This document shows, in pieces, positions 34,799-44,389 of a stretch of DNA of 64,000 nucleotides. The stretch is from CALGLS01 sp047626155 (GTDB taxonomy: Bacteria > Bacteroidota > Bacteroidia > Chitinophagales > Saprospiraceae): NCBI GenBank assembly GCA_047626155.1, contig JBLHRR010000013.1, positions 1-64,000 on the forward strand, written 5' to 3'. Numbering within the stretch: position 1 is the first letter of the stretch; the number at the start of each line of letters is the position of its first letter. Under the pieces are notes generated by a model. It was given only the letters and a program-made list of their open reading frames with translations. It was not told where the DNA came from and ran no database searches. The translations under genes and the position numbers were made by a program.

Positions 34799-36937
34799 GT
34801 GGCAGTAGACATTAGAAACGAAGTATTGAGAAGAGTTTATTTGGTGCTCTTTTTTATCGTATTGATTGCCGTTGTGGTCTTTTTGAAGGCCGTGAAGATT
34901 TCAGTGACAGAGGGAGACAAGTGGAGAGAAAAAGGAAAAGACCTTTATGTATCACTAAAACCAGTGAATGCAGAAAGAGGAAATATATTAACAGAAGATG
35001 GCAGTTTACTGGCCACTTCGTTACCGTTCTTTGAAATACGATTCGACCCTAACTCAACCGGCATGGCCGAGAAGGATTTTTATGACAATCTCGATTCCCT
35101 TGCCTTTTGCCTCTCTACTTTTGTAGACAAAACCTGGACCGTTGGTGGATGGCGCCAACGCTTGCTGGAAGAAAAAGACAAAGGTCAACGATACATGTTG
35201 ATCAGTTCTTCTTCTTCTTATACCGAAACGGAACTGATTAGAAGTTTTCCTTTATTTAATAAAGGTCAGTATGGTGGAGGACTTCAAATTATTCCTAACC
35301 CCAAGCGAGAACGCCCTTTTAAAGGTTTGGCTCATCGGACCATTGGTTATACCCGCGAAGGTTATAATCCTGTTGGTTTGGAAGGTTTCTTTAATGGCCA
35401 ATTGGTTGGTAAACAAGGAGCTAAAGTCATGTTTAAAGCGCCTGGGAATATTTGGCTGCCGATGTCTGACCTTACGGAAATAGAACCTAAAAAAGGAGAT
35501 GATATAGTCACCACTTTAGATGTAAACCTGTTAGATATCACCAATGAAGCTTTACTACGTGGTCTCAACCACCATGAAGCAGAAAGCGGAACGGCGATTA
35601 TCATGGAAGTGAAAACAGGGGCGATAAAGGCGATTACCAATTTAGGTAAAATCGAAAAAGGCTATTTTGAAAAATACAATTACGCAGTCGGAGAAGCTTA
35701 TGAACCTGGTTCTACTTTCAAGATTGCATCCTTGATGGCTTTGATGGAAGATGGCTATGTTAATCTTTATGATTCTATTGACATAGAAAAGGGAAAGCAT
35801 ACTTTTTATGAAGAAGAAATGGTAGATGCCAGTCGCGAAAGTTTTAGCCTGGATACCACTACCGTAATGCGTGCTTTAGAAATTTCGTCAAATGTTGGTA
35901 TTGCAAAACTGGTTACTAAGTATTATGGAAATGACGATAAAGGACAAGCTCGGCAGTTCATAAAAAGATTGAAGCAGTTCAAATTACACCTGCCAGTCAA
36001 TATTGAAATTCAAGGAGAAGCCAATCCTTATATCAAAGAAGCTTACAGCAAAGAGGACAAATGGTCTGGTATCACTTTACCATGGATGTCCATCGGCTAC
36101 GAAGTGTTATTAACGCCCGTTCAGTTGCTGACCTTCTTTAATACCATCGCAAATGATGGAAGAATGATGAAGCCTTATTTGGTTTCAGAAGTGCAACAAT
36201 TCGGAACAACCGTGAAAAAAATAAAGCCTACAGTAGTTGATAAAAGCATTGCTTCAAAGAAGACCATTGACAAAGTAAAATTATTGTTAGAATCTGTAGT
36301 TGAAAATGGGACAGCCCATAAGTTAAAAACAAATAAATACCGCTTTGCTGGTAAAACAGGAACGGCACAAATCGACTACAGAAAATTTAAAAGAAAAGAA
36401 GGGATGAAATACCGAGCCTCTTTTGCAGGCTACTTTCCAGCAGATAATCCGGTTTATACCTGCGTAGTTGTTGTGACCAACCCAACAAAAAATGGGATTT
36501 ACGGAGGAGACGTTGCCGGTCCGATTTTTAGAGAAATCGCCGACAAATGTTTTGCACAAAAAATAGAACTGCATAGCCCTTTAAATAATAAACCTAAACC
36601 AAGAATGGCAGATAAATACCTGCCTTCTTACCAAGTGGCACAAGGAAAAGATCTGGCACAAGTGCTGGACCGATTGCAACTGCCATACATAAATTATACA
36701 CAGGAGGACCATTGGGGAGTGTTGACTGCAGAATCAGACACACTCAACATCCTGACCCGTCAAATGGCGGAGAAGACAGTACCCAATGTAGTCGGTATGG
36801 GGCTCAAGGATGCACTATATGTTTTAGAAAACCTAGGATTGCAAGTAAAAGTCAGCGGCGTTGGTCGCGTTAGAAAGCAATCCATTATTCCAGGGACTAG
36901 GGTACAGGGACAAACTGTCAAGCTGACTTTAAGATAA
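34799..36937 (+). CDS. ftsI: Division transpeptidase FtsI (PBP3-type) with PASTA domain
   Basis: I start at GTG 34799 (AVDIRNEVLRRVYLVLFFIV), giving 712 residues that open with the expected short cytoplasmic tail and one membrane span. An in-frame ATG at 34721 would translate through the R2 hairpin and add 26 unrelated residues. Pedestal domain: NAERGNILTEDGSLLATSLP. Transpeptidase motifs: STFK (S305, EPGSTFKIASL), SSN (363-365) and KTG (519-521, FAGKTGTAQID). The last ~60 residues are a PASTA domain (KTVPNVVGMGLKDALYVLEN), common in Bacteroidota FtsI. It cross-links septal peptidoglycan. Confidence 0.95.
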   Translation: MAVDIRNEVLRRVYLVLFFIVLIAVVVFLKAVKISVTEGDKWREKGKDLYVSLKPVNAERGNILTEDGSLLATSLPFFEIRFDPNSTGMAEKDFYDNLDSLAFCLSTFVDKTWTVGGWRQRLLEEKDKGQRYMLISSSSSYTETELIRSFPLFNKGQYGGGLQIIPNPKRERPFKGLAHRTIGYTREGYNPVGLEGFFNGQLVGKQGAKVMFKAPGNIWLPMSDLTEIEPKKGDDIVTTLDVNLLDITNEALLRGLNHHEAESGTAIIMEVKTGAIKAITNLGKIEKGYFEKYNYAVGEAYEPGSTFKIASLMALMEDGYVNLYDSIDIEKGKHTFYEEEMVDASRESFSLDTTTVMRALEISSNVGIAKLVTKYYGNDDKGQARQFIKRLKQFKLHLPVNIEIQGEANPYIKEAYSKEDKWSGITLPWMSIGYEVLLTPVQLLTFFNTIANDGRMMKPYLVSEVQQFGTTVKKIKPTVVDKSIASKKTIDKVKLLLESVVENGTAHKLKTNKYRFAGKTGTAQIDYRKFKRKEGMKYRASFAGYFPADNPVYTCVVVVTNPTKNGIYGGDVAGPIFREIADKCFAQKIELHSPLNNKPKPRMADKYLPSYQVAQGKDLAQVLDRLQLPYINYTQEDHWGVLTAESDTLNILTRQMAEKTVPNVVGMGLKDALYVLENLGLQVKVSGVGRVRKQSIIPGTRVQGQTVKLTLR

Positions 36938-37068
36938 CACAACTAATCAGAGATGAAGCAATTGCAAATTGACCAATTTTTTGATTAACAATTATCCCCT
37001 CATTCTTTGAAACACTATCCACCTACGCTACGGCGATAGGGGACAATTTTACACTAAACACTATTCTC

Positions 37069-37127
37069 CTGGAGTGAGTGGTAGATAAAGGAAGCTTCGG
37101 CTGAATTTATTTTCTTTCTCACTCCAG
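37069..37127. repeat. Stem-loop between ftsI and murE
   Basis: CTGGAGTGAG (37069-37078) pairs perfectly with CTCACTCCAG (37118-37127); inside, ATAAA/TTTAT and AGC-TTCG-GCT continue the stem. No T-run follows, so it is more likely an mRNA structure or palindromic repeat than a terminator. Confidence 0.6.
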
Positions 37128-37165
37128 GGCACTATGAAACACTTTTCTAAAACATTGCAGCATTC

Positions 37166-38611
37166 TTGAGTAACTTACTGAGAAATATTAAAACAATAGC
37201 CTTACATCGTGACTTCCCAGAAGCCATAAGCGGAGTTGAATTTGATTCCAGAAAGGTTAAAAAAGGAACCCTGTTCGTAGCCATTAAAGGGTTACAGTCT
37301 GATGGCCATGATTACATCGAACAGGCCATTATAAAAGGAGCAACCGCAATTATTTGTGAAGTGCTACCAGAGAAACGAAGTTCGGATGTTTGTTATGTGC
37401 AGGTAGAAAATTCTGCGAAAGCACTGGCCTTAGTGGCCGCTGAATATTACGGACATCCTTCAAAAAAAATTAAACTGGTGGGTATTACTGGTACCAACGG
37501 AAAAACCACCACAGGAACATTATTGTATAAGCTGTTTACCCAATTGGGTTACAACGCAGGGCTGATCTCAACCGTTGAAAATAAAATAGGCAATGATACT
37601 TTGCCTACTGATTTTACCACCCCTGATGCCGTAGCGATAAACGAATTGCTACAAAAGATGATAGACGCAGGTTGCGAATTTGTCTTTATGGAAGTGAGTT
37701 CTCACGCTGTGGATCAGGAACGGATTGCCGGCTTACATTTTACCGGCGCAGTCTTTACCAACTTAACACACGAACACTTAGATTACCACAAGACTTTTAA
37801 GTCTTACTTAGAAGCCAAAAAGCGGTTTTTTGATCAGTTACCTGCGAACAGTTTTTCCCTGACTAATGTCGATGACAAAAACGGGAAAGTAATGTTGCAA
37901 AATACAAAAGCAAAAAAGTATACTTACGGCTTGAAAAGACAAGCCGATTACAAAGCAAAGATTATTGAAAATTCTTTTTCCGGTTTGCACCTAAATGTCA
38001 ACGGAACAGAAATGATCTGTAGACTCATCGGAGAATTCAATGCTTACAACTTAATGGCCGTTTATGGAACCGCTATTTTGTTGGATGCTGATCCGGAGGA
38101 GGTGCTGGTACACATTAGCAACTTGACAACAGCAGAGGGTCGTTTTGATTTTCAGGTAAGCCCTGATGGGAAAATAGGAATTGTCGATTATGCACACACA
38201 CCAGATGCTTTGGAAAAAGTGCTAACAACAATTGCACATCTTAGGAAAGGAACGGAAAAAGTAATTGCAGTGGTCGGTTGCGGCGGAGATCGCGACAAAA
38301 GTAAAAGACCAGTGATGGCTAAAATCGCTTGTGAAAACAGTCAACAAGTAATTCTAACCTCAGACAATCCGAGGACGGAAGACGCCAATACCATCATTGA
38401 AGAAATGGAGGTCGGCATTCCACCACATTTGAAAAATAAAGTGTTGTCAATAACAGATAGAAAACAAGCCATTAAGACGGCAGTTCAATTGGCAAAAAAA
38501 GGAGATATCATTCTCGTAGCAGGCAAAGGCCACGAAAAATACCAGGACATCAACGGAGTAAAAAATCCATTTGATGACAAAGAAATACTTAGAACATTGT
38601 TCAATAGCTAA
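37166..38611 (+). CDS. murE: UDP-MurNAc-tripeptide synthetase
   Basis: 481 residues from a TTG start at 37166 (SNLLRNIKTIALH); this is the first start that precedes the conserved SGVEFDSRKVKKGTLFVAI region. The ATP loop GTNGKTT lies at 109-115. The DNPR motif at 400-403 (SDNPRTED) marks the meso-diaminopimelate-adding type, so the peptidoglycan should be of the DAP kind. It adds the third residue to UDP-MurNAc-Ala-Glu. It follows ftsI by 228 bp that include a stem-loop. Confidence 0.96.
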   Translation: MSNLLRNIKTIALHRDFPEAISGVEFDSRKVKKGTLFVAIKGLQSDGHDYIEQAIIKGATAIICEVLPEKRSSDVCYVQVENSAKALALVAAEYYGHPSKKIKLVGITGTNGKTTTGTLLYKLFTQLGYNAGLISTVENKIGNDTLPTDFTTPDAVAINELLQKMIDAGCEFVFMEVSSHAVDQERIAGLHFTGAVFTNLTHEHLDYHKTFKSYLEAKKRFFDQLPANSFSLTNVDDKNGKVMLQNTKAKKYTYGLKRQADYKAKIIENSFSGLHLNVNGTEMICRLIGEFNAYNLMAVYGTAILLDADPEEVLVHISNLTTAEGRFDFQVSPDGKIGIVDYAHTPDALEKVLTTIAHLRKGTEKVIAVVGCGGDRDKSKRPVMAKIACENSQQVILTSDNPRTEDANTIIEEMEVGIPPHLKNKVLSITDRKQAIKTAVQLAKKGDIILVAGKGHEKYQDINGVKNPFDDKEILRTLFNS

Positions 38612-38699
38612 TAGCTGAACATGTTGAAGAACTATTATCATTCTCAGATTCTCGACAGCCGGTGGCGAGTGCAAATTTGCCCCAGCTGTTTTTTGAGAA

Positions 38700-38785
38700 G
38701 CTCGATAGTGGGCAGTTAAAGTTAACAGTTTACGTTTAGCTTGAATTAGTGGGAAGTTTACGTTAAAGTTAACCGTTTAAGTTAG
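38700..38785 (+). repeat. R2 repeat between murE and mraY
   Basis: Two tandem, imperfect copies: AGTGGGCAGTTAAAGTTAAC at 38707 and AGTGGGAAGTTTACGTTAAAG at 38748, each followed by a GTTAACmGTTTA-like end. The same words occur at 40248-40275 and 53631-53658. Confidence 0.55.
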
Positions 38786-38902
38786 AAAAAAAGACATACT
38801 ATTAACAGGAAACAGGAAGGAAAACAAATCTGAATTCTCTCCCAATCCGATAAGCAAAAATTTAGGCAATAGCCTGATTTCACAGCAGGAAAAACAAACG
38901 AA

Positions 38903-40165
38903 ATGCTCTACTGGCTTGCAGAAATGTTACAGGAGAACGGGTACCAACAATTTAGGTTGTTCGAGTACCTCACATTCCGTGCGGCCTTGGCAATCATCAT
39001 GTCTTTAGTTATTTCCATGTTATTAGGTGGTCGAATTATTCGTTATTTGCAGCAATTGCAAATAGGAGAGACCGTACGTGATCTTGGCTTAGTTGGTCAA
39101 AAAGAAAAGCAAGGAACCCCAACAATGGGAGGTATCATCATCATTATGGCGATCATAATTCCTTGTCTGCTCTTTGCAGATTTGACTAACGTGTACATCC
39201 TGTTGATGCTGGTAACAACCACTTGGATGGGGATTATCGGTTTCATTGATGATTATATCAAAGTGTTTAAAAAAGATAAAGAAGGACTGAGTGGGAAGTT
39301 TAAAGTATTGGGGCAGATTGGACTTGGAGTTATTGTCGCTTGTACAATGTTGTGGAGTCAGGATGTAGTGGTTCGTATGAATAAAAAGATTGCAATAGAA
39401 GAATATAAATTTGGAGCTGAAGATTTTGTCAATGAAATCCTCGTCGAGAAAGATGGTAAAGGGCCTGTAGAATTTGTAGATGTAAAAACAACTTTAACCA
39501 ATGTTCCTTTCTTCAAGGGAAAAGAACCGGCTTACTCAGGTCTTCTTTTTTTCCTAGGAGCAAATGCAAAAGGTTTAGTTTGGTTGATTTATATACCATT
39601 TATCATTTTTATCATCACAGCAGTTTCAAACGGAGCGAATTTAACGGATGGAATAGATGGCTTGGCAACTGGAACTTCCGCGATAATGGCTGGAACGCTG
39701 GCCTTACTAGCTTATGTTTCGGGTAACTCCAACTTAGCAAGTTATCTTACTATTCTGTACCTGCCAGGTACCGGAGAATTGGTCGTTTTCGCAGCTTGTT
39801 TTCTCGGAGCTTGTATCGGCTTTTTATGGTACAACTCCTACCCGGCACAAGTCTTCATGGGAGACACCGGAAGTTTGACGATAGGAGCGATCATAGCAGT
39901 ATTGGCCATAGCCATCAGAAAGGAATGGTTGATTCCAATTCTTTGCGGAATCTTTTTAGTAGAAAATTTATCGGTAGTATTACAAGTGAGTTACTTCAAA
40001 TATACCCGAAAGAAATACGGCGAAGGCCGACGAATATTTTTAATGTCACCCTTGCATCACCACTATCAAAAGAAAGGGATGCACGAGTCAAAAATTGTAA
40101 CCCGATTCTGGATTGTAGGAATATTGTTGGCAGTAGTTACAATTTTAACTTTGAAACTTAGGTAA
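38903..40165 (+). CDS. mraY: Phospho-MurNAc-pentapeptide transferase
   Basis: 420 residues, with about ten hydrophobic spans. Signatures: KQGTPTMGGIIIIMAI, GIIGFIDDYIKVFKKDKEGLSGKFK, NGANLTDGIDGLATG, NSYPAQVFMGDTGSLTIGA, and the C-terminal MSPLHHHYQKKGM. It transfers phospho-MurNAc-pentapeptide to undecaprenyl phosphate, forming lipid I. A ~60-residue periplasmic insertion (QDVVVRMNKKIAIEEYKFGA ... FFKGKEPAYSG) is present, as in other Bacteroidota MraY. The 291 bp upstream hold R2 repeats. Confidence 0.97.
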   Translation: MLYWLAEMLQENGYQQFRLFEYLTFRAALAIIMSLVISMLLGGRIIRYLQQLQIGETVRDLGLVGQKEKQGTPTMGGIIIIMAIIIPCLLFADLTNVYILLMLVTTTWMGIIGFIDDYIKVFKKDKEGLSGKFKVLGQIGLGVIVACTMLWSQDVVVRMNKKIAIEEYKFGAEDFVNEILVEKDGKGPVEFVDVKTTLTNVPFFKGKEPAYSGLLFFLGANAKGLVWLIYIPFIIFIITAVSNGANLTDGIDGLATGTSAIMAGTLALLAYVSGNSNLASYLTILYLPGTGELVVFAACFLGACIGFLWYNSYPAQVFMGDTGSLTIGAIIAVLAIAIRKEWLIPILCGIFLVENLSVVLQVSYFKYTRKKYGEGRRIFLMSPLHHHYQKKGMHESKIVTRFWIVGILLAVVTILTLKLR

Positions 40166-40182
40166 ACCAAAATAAAAACGAA

Positions 40183-40271
40183 AACTGTTAACAAAAACTT
40201 CCCACTAACGCGTTATAGAGAAGTTTTCGTTTTAGTTAAATCACGAAAGTGGGAAGTTTATGTTAACAGTT
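40183..40271 (+). repeat. R2 palindromic repeat between mraY and murD (24-bp arms)
   Basis: The 24-bp arm at 40183-40206 (AACTGTTAAC ... CTTCCCACT) and the arm at 40248-40271 (AGTGGGAAG ... GTTAACAGTT) are inverted repeats with one mismatch. The 41-nt interior holds AGTTTTCG, which can also pair with CGAAAACT at the left edge. The element ends 15 bp before the murD start. Confidence 0.75.
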
Positions 40272-40286
40272 AAAGTTAATAAAAAA

Positions 40287-41606
40287 ATGAAAGCAGTAAT
40301 CTTAGGTGCTGGAGAAAGTGGAGTAGGAGCGGCATTATTGGCAAAGCAAGAAGGCTACAAAGTCTTCGTATCTGATTTTGGAAAAATAAAAGAGAGCTTT
40401 AAAAAGGAATTGGAGCAACATCAAATCCCTTTTGAAGAAAACAAACATACAAACGAATTAATCTTTGATGGGGATTGCATTATCAAAAGTCCGGGAATAC
40501 CCGACACGGTAACTATCGTTCAGGAAGCACTGAATCGAAAAATACCAGTCATTTCGGACATTGAATTTGCAGCAAAATTCTGTAAAGGAAAAATAATCGC
40601 CATCACAGGTAGCAATGGGAAGACAACCACGACCAAACTAATTTACCACCTTCTCCACAAGGCTGGCCTTTCGGTCGGTATTGGCGGAAATGTAGGATTT
40701 AGCTTCGCTAGGTTACTCACCCATAAACAGCAAAAGGATTGTTATGTATTGGAGCTCAGTAGCTTCCAATTAGACAATTGCTACGATTTTCGACCAGAGA
40801 TTGCACTCTTGCTCAATATCACTGCCGATCACATGGATCGCTACGATTACAAGATCAGCAATTACGTTGCATCGAAATTTCGAATTATTCAAAAACAGCA
40901 GGATTCCGATCTTTTTATCTACAATGAAGCAGACGAAAATATCAAATCCTACCTAAATAAAAAGCCAGTTGGGATGAACACCATTCCGGTTAGTGATAAG
41001 TTCTTTGAAAATAAAACAATACGTACACGAGAAAATCAGTACACACTGAAAGGCACGAATTTAAAAGGCCCGCACAACGGATTTAATGCGACTTGTGCTC
41101 TACTCGTTGCTGAAAAGATGGGAATTGCTAAAGAAAGTTTACAAGAGAGTTTAACCACTTTCGTAAATGCGCCACATCGTTTAGAGTTCGTTGCCGAAAT
41201 TAACGGAGTCGATTATATAAACGATAGCAAAGCGACCAATGTAGACTCTGTTTATTATGGTTTGCTAGCTATGGAAAAACCCTTGGTTTGGATCGCAGGC
41301 GGTATAGACAAAGGAAACGATTACAGTTCCATTTTACCACTAGTCAAAGAAAAGGTAAAGGCCATAGTTTGTTTAGGAGCCGACAACGAAAAGCTACTAA
41401 AAGAATTTTCACCACTAGTACAAATCATAAAGGAAACACAAAGCGTAACAGAAGCTATTGAACTGGCTGCTGCTTTTGCAGAACCAGGAATGACGGTTTT
41501 ATTATCTCCCGCTTGTTCTAGCTTTGATCTTTTTGAAAACTATGAAAAGAGAGGAGAGCTATTTAAGGAGGCCGTGCATAATCGAAAATTGAAAGAGAAC
41601 GAATAA
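40287..41606 (+). CDS. murD: UDP-MurNAc-alanine--D-glutamate ligase
   Basis: 439 residues from the ATG at 40287 (MKAVILGAGESGVGAALLAK). An in-frame ATG at 40260 lies inside the R2 palindrome and adds nine residues with no family counterpart. ATP loop GSNGKTT at 108-114; C-terminal part with HRLEFVAEINGVDYINDSKATN and SPACSSFDLFENYEKRG. It adds D-glutamate to UDP-MurNAc-L-Ala in the cytoplasm. Its end lies immediately before a stray R1 right flank and R1 copy C. Confidence 0.96.
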   Translation: MKAVILGAGESGVGAALLAKQEGYKVFVSDFGKIKESFKKELEQHQIPFEENKHTNELIFDGDCIIKSPGIPDTVTIVQEALNRKIPVISDIEFAAKFCKGKIIAITGSNGKTTTTKLIYHLLHKAGLSVGIGGNVGFSFARLLTHKQQKDCYVLELSSFQLDNCYDFRPEIALLLNITADHMDRYDYKISNYVASKFRIIQKQQDSDLFIYNEADENIKSYLNKKPVGMNTIPVSDKFFENKTIRTRENQYTLKGTNLKGPHNGFNATCALLVAEKMGIAKESLQESLTTFVNAPHRLEFVAEINGVDYINDSKATNVDSVYYGLLAMEKPLVWIAGGIDKGNDYSSILPLVKEKVKAIVCLGADNEKLLKEFSPLVQIIKETQSVTEAIELAAAFAEPGMTVLLSPACSSFDLFENYEKRGELFKEAVHNRKLKENE

Positions 41607-41752
41607 TATTTTTTGTGTAATACTTAGTAACAACGAAAAATTAACTTTCCGATTTGGAAACAATTATGTAAATCAAAACGACCAAAGGGAGAGTGATTTA
41701 TATAATTGTTTCCACGAAAGAAATCGGGAAATTATTTTTTGTGTAATACTTA
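41603..41752 (+). repeat. R1 structured palindromic element, copy C, with an extra right end in front
   Basis: The element proper is 41628-41752: flank TAACAACGAAAAATTAAC, outer stem TTCCGATTT (41647-41655) with AAATCGGGA, inner stem GGAAACAATTATGTAAATC (41656-41674) with 41695-41713, loop AAAACGACCAAA then GGGAGAGTG (41687-41695), right flank ATTATTTTTTGTGTAATACT. Relative to copy B one inner pair has changed from G-C to A-T on both strands. A separate ATAATATTTTTTGTGTAATA at 41603-41622 duplicates the right flank on the left side. Confidence 0.9.
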
Positions 41753-41758
41753 ACGTCC

Positions 41759-42892
41759 ATGTCAATAGGAAATAAAATATACGCAGAGTTACGAGGCGAT
41801 AGAGCTGTTTGGATGATCCTACTTATGTTGGTCATCTTTTCCTTGTTGACGGTCTATAGCTCAACGGGGCATATGGCTTTTCAAAAGCAAGGCGGGAATA
41901 CCGAATTTTACCTTTTGAAGCATTTTTTCTTCATCTGTATCGGTTTGACCCTGACTTACATTTGTTATGTTATGCATTATACACAGTATATGAAAATCGC
42001 ACCGATACTGTTGGTTATTTGTATTCCACTGTTGATGTATACCATAGGATTTGGGGTGGAGGTAAATGATGCGAGGCGTTGGTTGAGGATACCTTTTATA
42101 GGCTTAACCTTTCAGACATCGGATTTTGGAAAACTAGCTCTGATCATTTATGTAGCCCGCGCAATTTCAGCGAAACAGGATTATATAAAAGATTTTAAAT
42201 CGGCTTTCTTACCGATCATCGTACCCATACTGATTATTTGTGGATTGATTGCTCCAGCGGATTTATCCTCAGCGCTTTTACTTTTTGTAACCTGTATCGG
42301 AATGATGTTTTTAGGAAGAGTAGCGGTACAATATATATTCCTGTTGCTCCTATTGGGGATTGTAGTTTTTGCAGGCTTGATTGTAATCGGAGAATTTTTT
42401 CCAGATTTTGTAAGAACAGATACCTGGATCGAAAGACTAAGAGCCTTCTTGGAGGAGACAGAACCGGGTCACCAGATTCTACATTCTAAAATAGCCATTG
42501 CCAACGGAGGCATATTCGGAGCAGGCCCAGGAAACAGTGTAATGCGGAATTATCTGCCAGCTCCTTACTCCGATTTTATCTATGCTATGATATGCGAAGA
42601 GTATGGTTTGGTTGGAGGCTTTACGATAATTTGTTTATATGTGTTTTTGTTTTTCCGTTGTGTAAGTATTGTTACAAGAGCACCTAAGGCATTCGGAGCC
42701 ATGTTGGTTATGGGATTGGGGATGTTGATGGTTATACAAGCATTGGCAAATATGGCTGTAACAGTACAGTTGGTTCCAGTAACCGGATTGACACTGCCAC
42801 TGGTAAGTATGGGAGGAACCTCAATCGTATTTACCTGTATCTCTTTTGGAATGATACTAAGTGTGAGTCGATATATTGAAAAGACAAGTTAG
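41759..42892 (+). CDS. ftsW: FtsW lipid II polymerase/flippase-type SEDS protein
   Basis: 377 residues with about ten spans. SEDS hallmarks: LLTVYSSTGHMAF, DARRWLRIPFIGLTFQTSDFGKLAL, GPGNSVMRNYLPAPYSDFIYAMICEEYG, and LTLPLVSMGGTSIVFTCISFGM. FtsW polymerises septal glycan together with FtsI. Start at the ATG at 41759, only 6 bp after R1 copy C, so the R1 hairpin would lie in the 5' leader or just before the ribosome site. Confidence 0.95.
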   Translation: MSIGNKIYAELRGDRAVWMILLMLVIFSLLTVYSSTGHMAFQKQGGNTEFYLLKHFFFICIGLTLTYICYVMHYTQYMKIAPILLVICIPLLMYTIGFGVEVNDARRWLRIPFIGLTFQTSDFGKLALIIYVARAISAKQDYIKDFKSAFLPIIVPILIICGLIAPADLSSALLLFVTCIGMMFLGRVAVQYIFLLLLLGIVVFAGLIVIGEFFPDFVRTDTWIERLRAFLEETEPGHQILHSKIAIANGGIFGAGPGNSVMRNYLPAPYSDFIYAMICEEYGLVGGFTIICLYVFLFFRCVSIVTRAPKAFGAMLVMGLGMLMVIQALANMAVTVQLVPVTGLTLPLVSMGGTSIVFTCISFGMILSVSRYIEKTS

Positions 42893-42907
42893 GAAGGCCG
42901 AACGCGA

Positions 42908-42969
42908 CCCCTAAAGGGGAGACCTAACGCGCGCCCAGAGCTTACCGAGATGTAGCTCCCCTTTAGGGG
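42908..42969. repeat. Inverted repeat between ftsW and murG
   Basis: CCCCTAAAGGGGAG (42908-42921) and CTCCCCTTTAGGGG (42956-42969) are perfect inverted repeats, and each is itself palindromic. The GC-rich interior (AACGCGCGCCCAGAGC) contrasts with the AT-rich surroundings. A dispersed short palindrome is likely. Confidence 0.6.
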
Positions 42970-43108
42970 CAGGGGGTAAATGCATGGAAAGTTTTTACTA
43001 AAAGAATGTAAAATAATTGAACAGTTAATAGTCAGGAGTTAACGATTAATAGTTGGTAGTCAGTAGTAAAAAACTAAATTACCGTCTAACCAAATTATTT
43101 ACTCAATT

Positions 43109-44227
43109 ATGAAATCAGAAAAAAGAAATAGAAAAGTAATAATCAGTGGCGGTGGTACAGGAGGCCATGTCTTCCCAGCAATCGCGATAGCAGATGCATT
43201 GAAGGAGAAAGATCCAACAATAGAAATACGCTTTGTAGGGGCGCAAGGGAAAATAGAAATGGAGAAAGTTCCAGCGGCAGGTTATCCAATAGATGGACTT
43301 TGGATCAGCGGCATACAGCGGAAACTCACTTTAAAAAATTTACTCTTTCCATTCAAGCTGATTAGCAGTATGTGGAAAGCACATAAAATAATTGGTCGTT
43401 TTCGGCCAGATGTAGCAGTAGGCGTTGGAGGCTATGCGAGTTATCCAACCTTAGCAGTGGCTGCCAGAAGAGGCATTCCCACATTGATACAAGAGCAGAA
43501 TTGCTATGCGGGTGTAACCAATAAGATGTTACAAAACAAAGTGTGCACTGTTTGTGTGGCTTATGATAAAATGGATCGCTACTTTCCAAAAGCAAATATC
43601 ATCTGGACAGGAAATCCGGTACGGAAAGATATAGCAGAATTGGAAGGGAAGAAAGCAGAAGCATTGGCTCACTTTGGTTTTAAGTCAGATCGAAAGACCA
43701 TTGTCATAATAGGCGGATCATTGGGCGCTCGAACTTTGAATGATAGCATGGGAGCTAATGTTGCTTTACTGGCAAAACATCCAGAGGTACAGGTTTTGTG
43801 GCAAGCTGGAAAGTTGTACATCGAAGAGTTTAAGGACTCAGAGACTGCCCGTTTGGAAAATGTAAGAGTGCAAGCTTTTATCAAACGGATGGATTTAGCT
43901 TATGCGATGGCAGATGTAGTGATAGGAAGGGCAGGGGCTTTAACCATTTCTGAACTGTGCCTGGTCGCAAAACCAGCCATCTTAGTTCCTTCGCCAAACG
44001 TGGCTGAAGACCACCAAACGAAGAATGCAATGGCCTTGGTGGAGAAGGATGCAGCTATTTTAGTCAAAGATAAAGATGCCAAAGGGATGATTCAAAACGC
44101 AATTGAACTGTTAGCCGATTTTGATAAGATGACTTTATTGTCACAAAATATTAAAACATTGGCCAAACCTGATGCTGCTGCTCAAATTGCAGACGAAGTG
44201 ATGAAACTCATTGATAATCAGCCATAA
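43109..44227 (+). CDS. murG: Lipid II synthase MurG
   Basis: 372 residues. GT28 glycosyltransferase with the N-terminal GGGTGGHVFPAIAIADAL, then VGVGGYASYPTLAVAARRGIPTLIQEQN, and the donor-binding IGRAGALTISELCLVAKPAILVPSPNVAEDHQTKNA. It adds GlcNAc to lipid I at the inner face of the membrane. Normal length; ATG start at 43109. Confidence 0.97.
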   Translation: MKSEKRNRKVIISGGGTGGHVFPAIAIADALKEKDPTIEIRFVGAQGKIEMEKVPAAGYPIDGLWISGIQRKLTLKNLLFPFKLISSMWKAHKIIGRFRPDVAVGVGGYASYPTLAVAARRGIPTLIQEQNCYAGVTNKMLQNKVCTVCVAYDKMDRYFPKANIIWTGNPVRKDIAELEGKKAEALAHFGFKSDRKTIVIIGGSLGARTLNDSMGANVALLAKHPEVQVLWQAGKLYIEEFKDSETARLENVRVQAFIKRMDLAYAMADVVIGRAGALTISELCLVAKPAILVPSPNVAEDHQTKNAMALVEKDAAILVKDKDAKGMIQNAIELLADFDKMTLLSQNIKTLAKPDAAAQIADEVMKLIDNQP

Positions 44228-44389
44228 AGAGCATTATTATATTAAAATAAATTACAAATTACAAAACAAATGAATAAATATTTTTTTATATAATAATTAC
44301 GGCACATACTTTGATATTTAAGCCTGATGTACAGTGCTTTATAAAGATAAAAAGATACAATTAATAAAAACTGTAATGTTAATAGACCT

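Noticed and set aside
37069..37127. Stem-loop before murE as a terminator
   Set aside because: No T-run follows on the plus strand, and the cluster continues directly.
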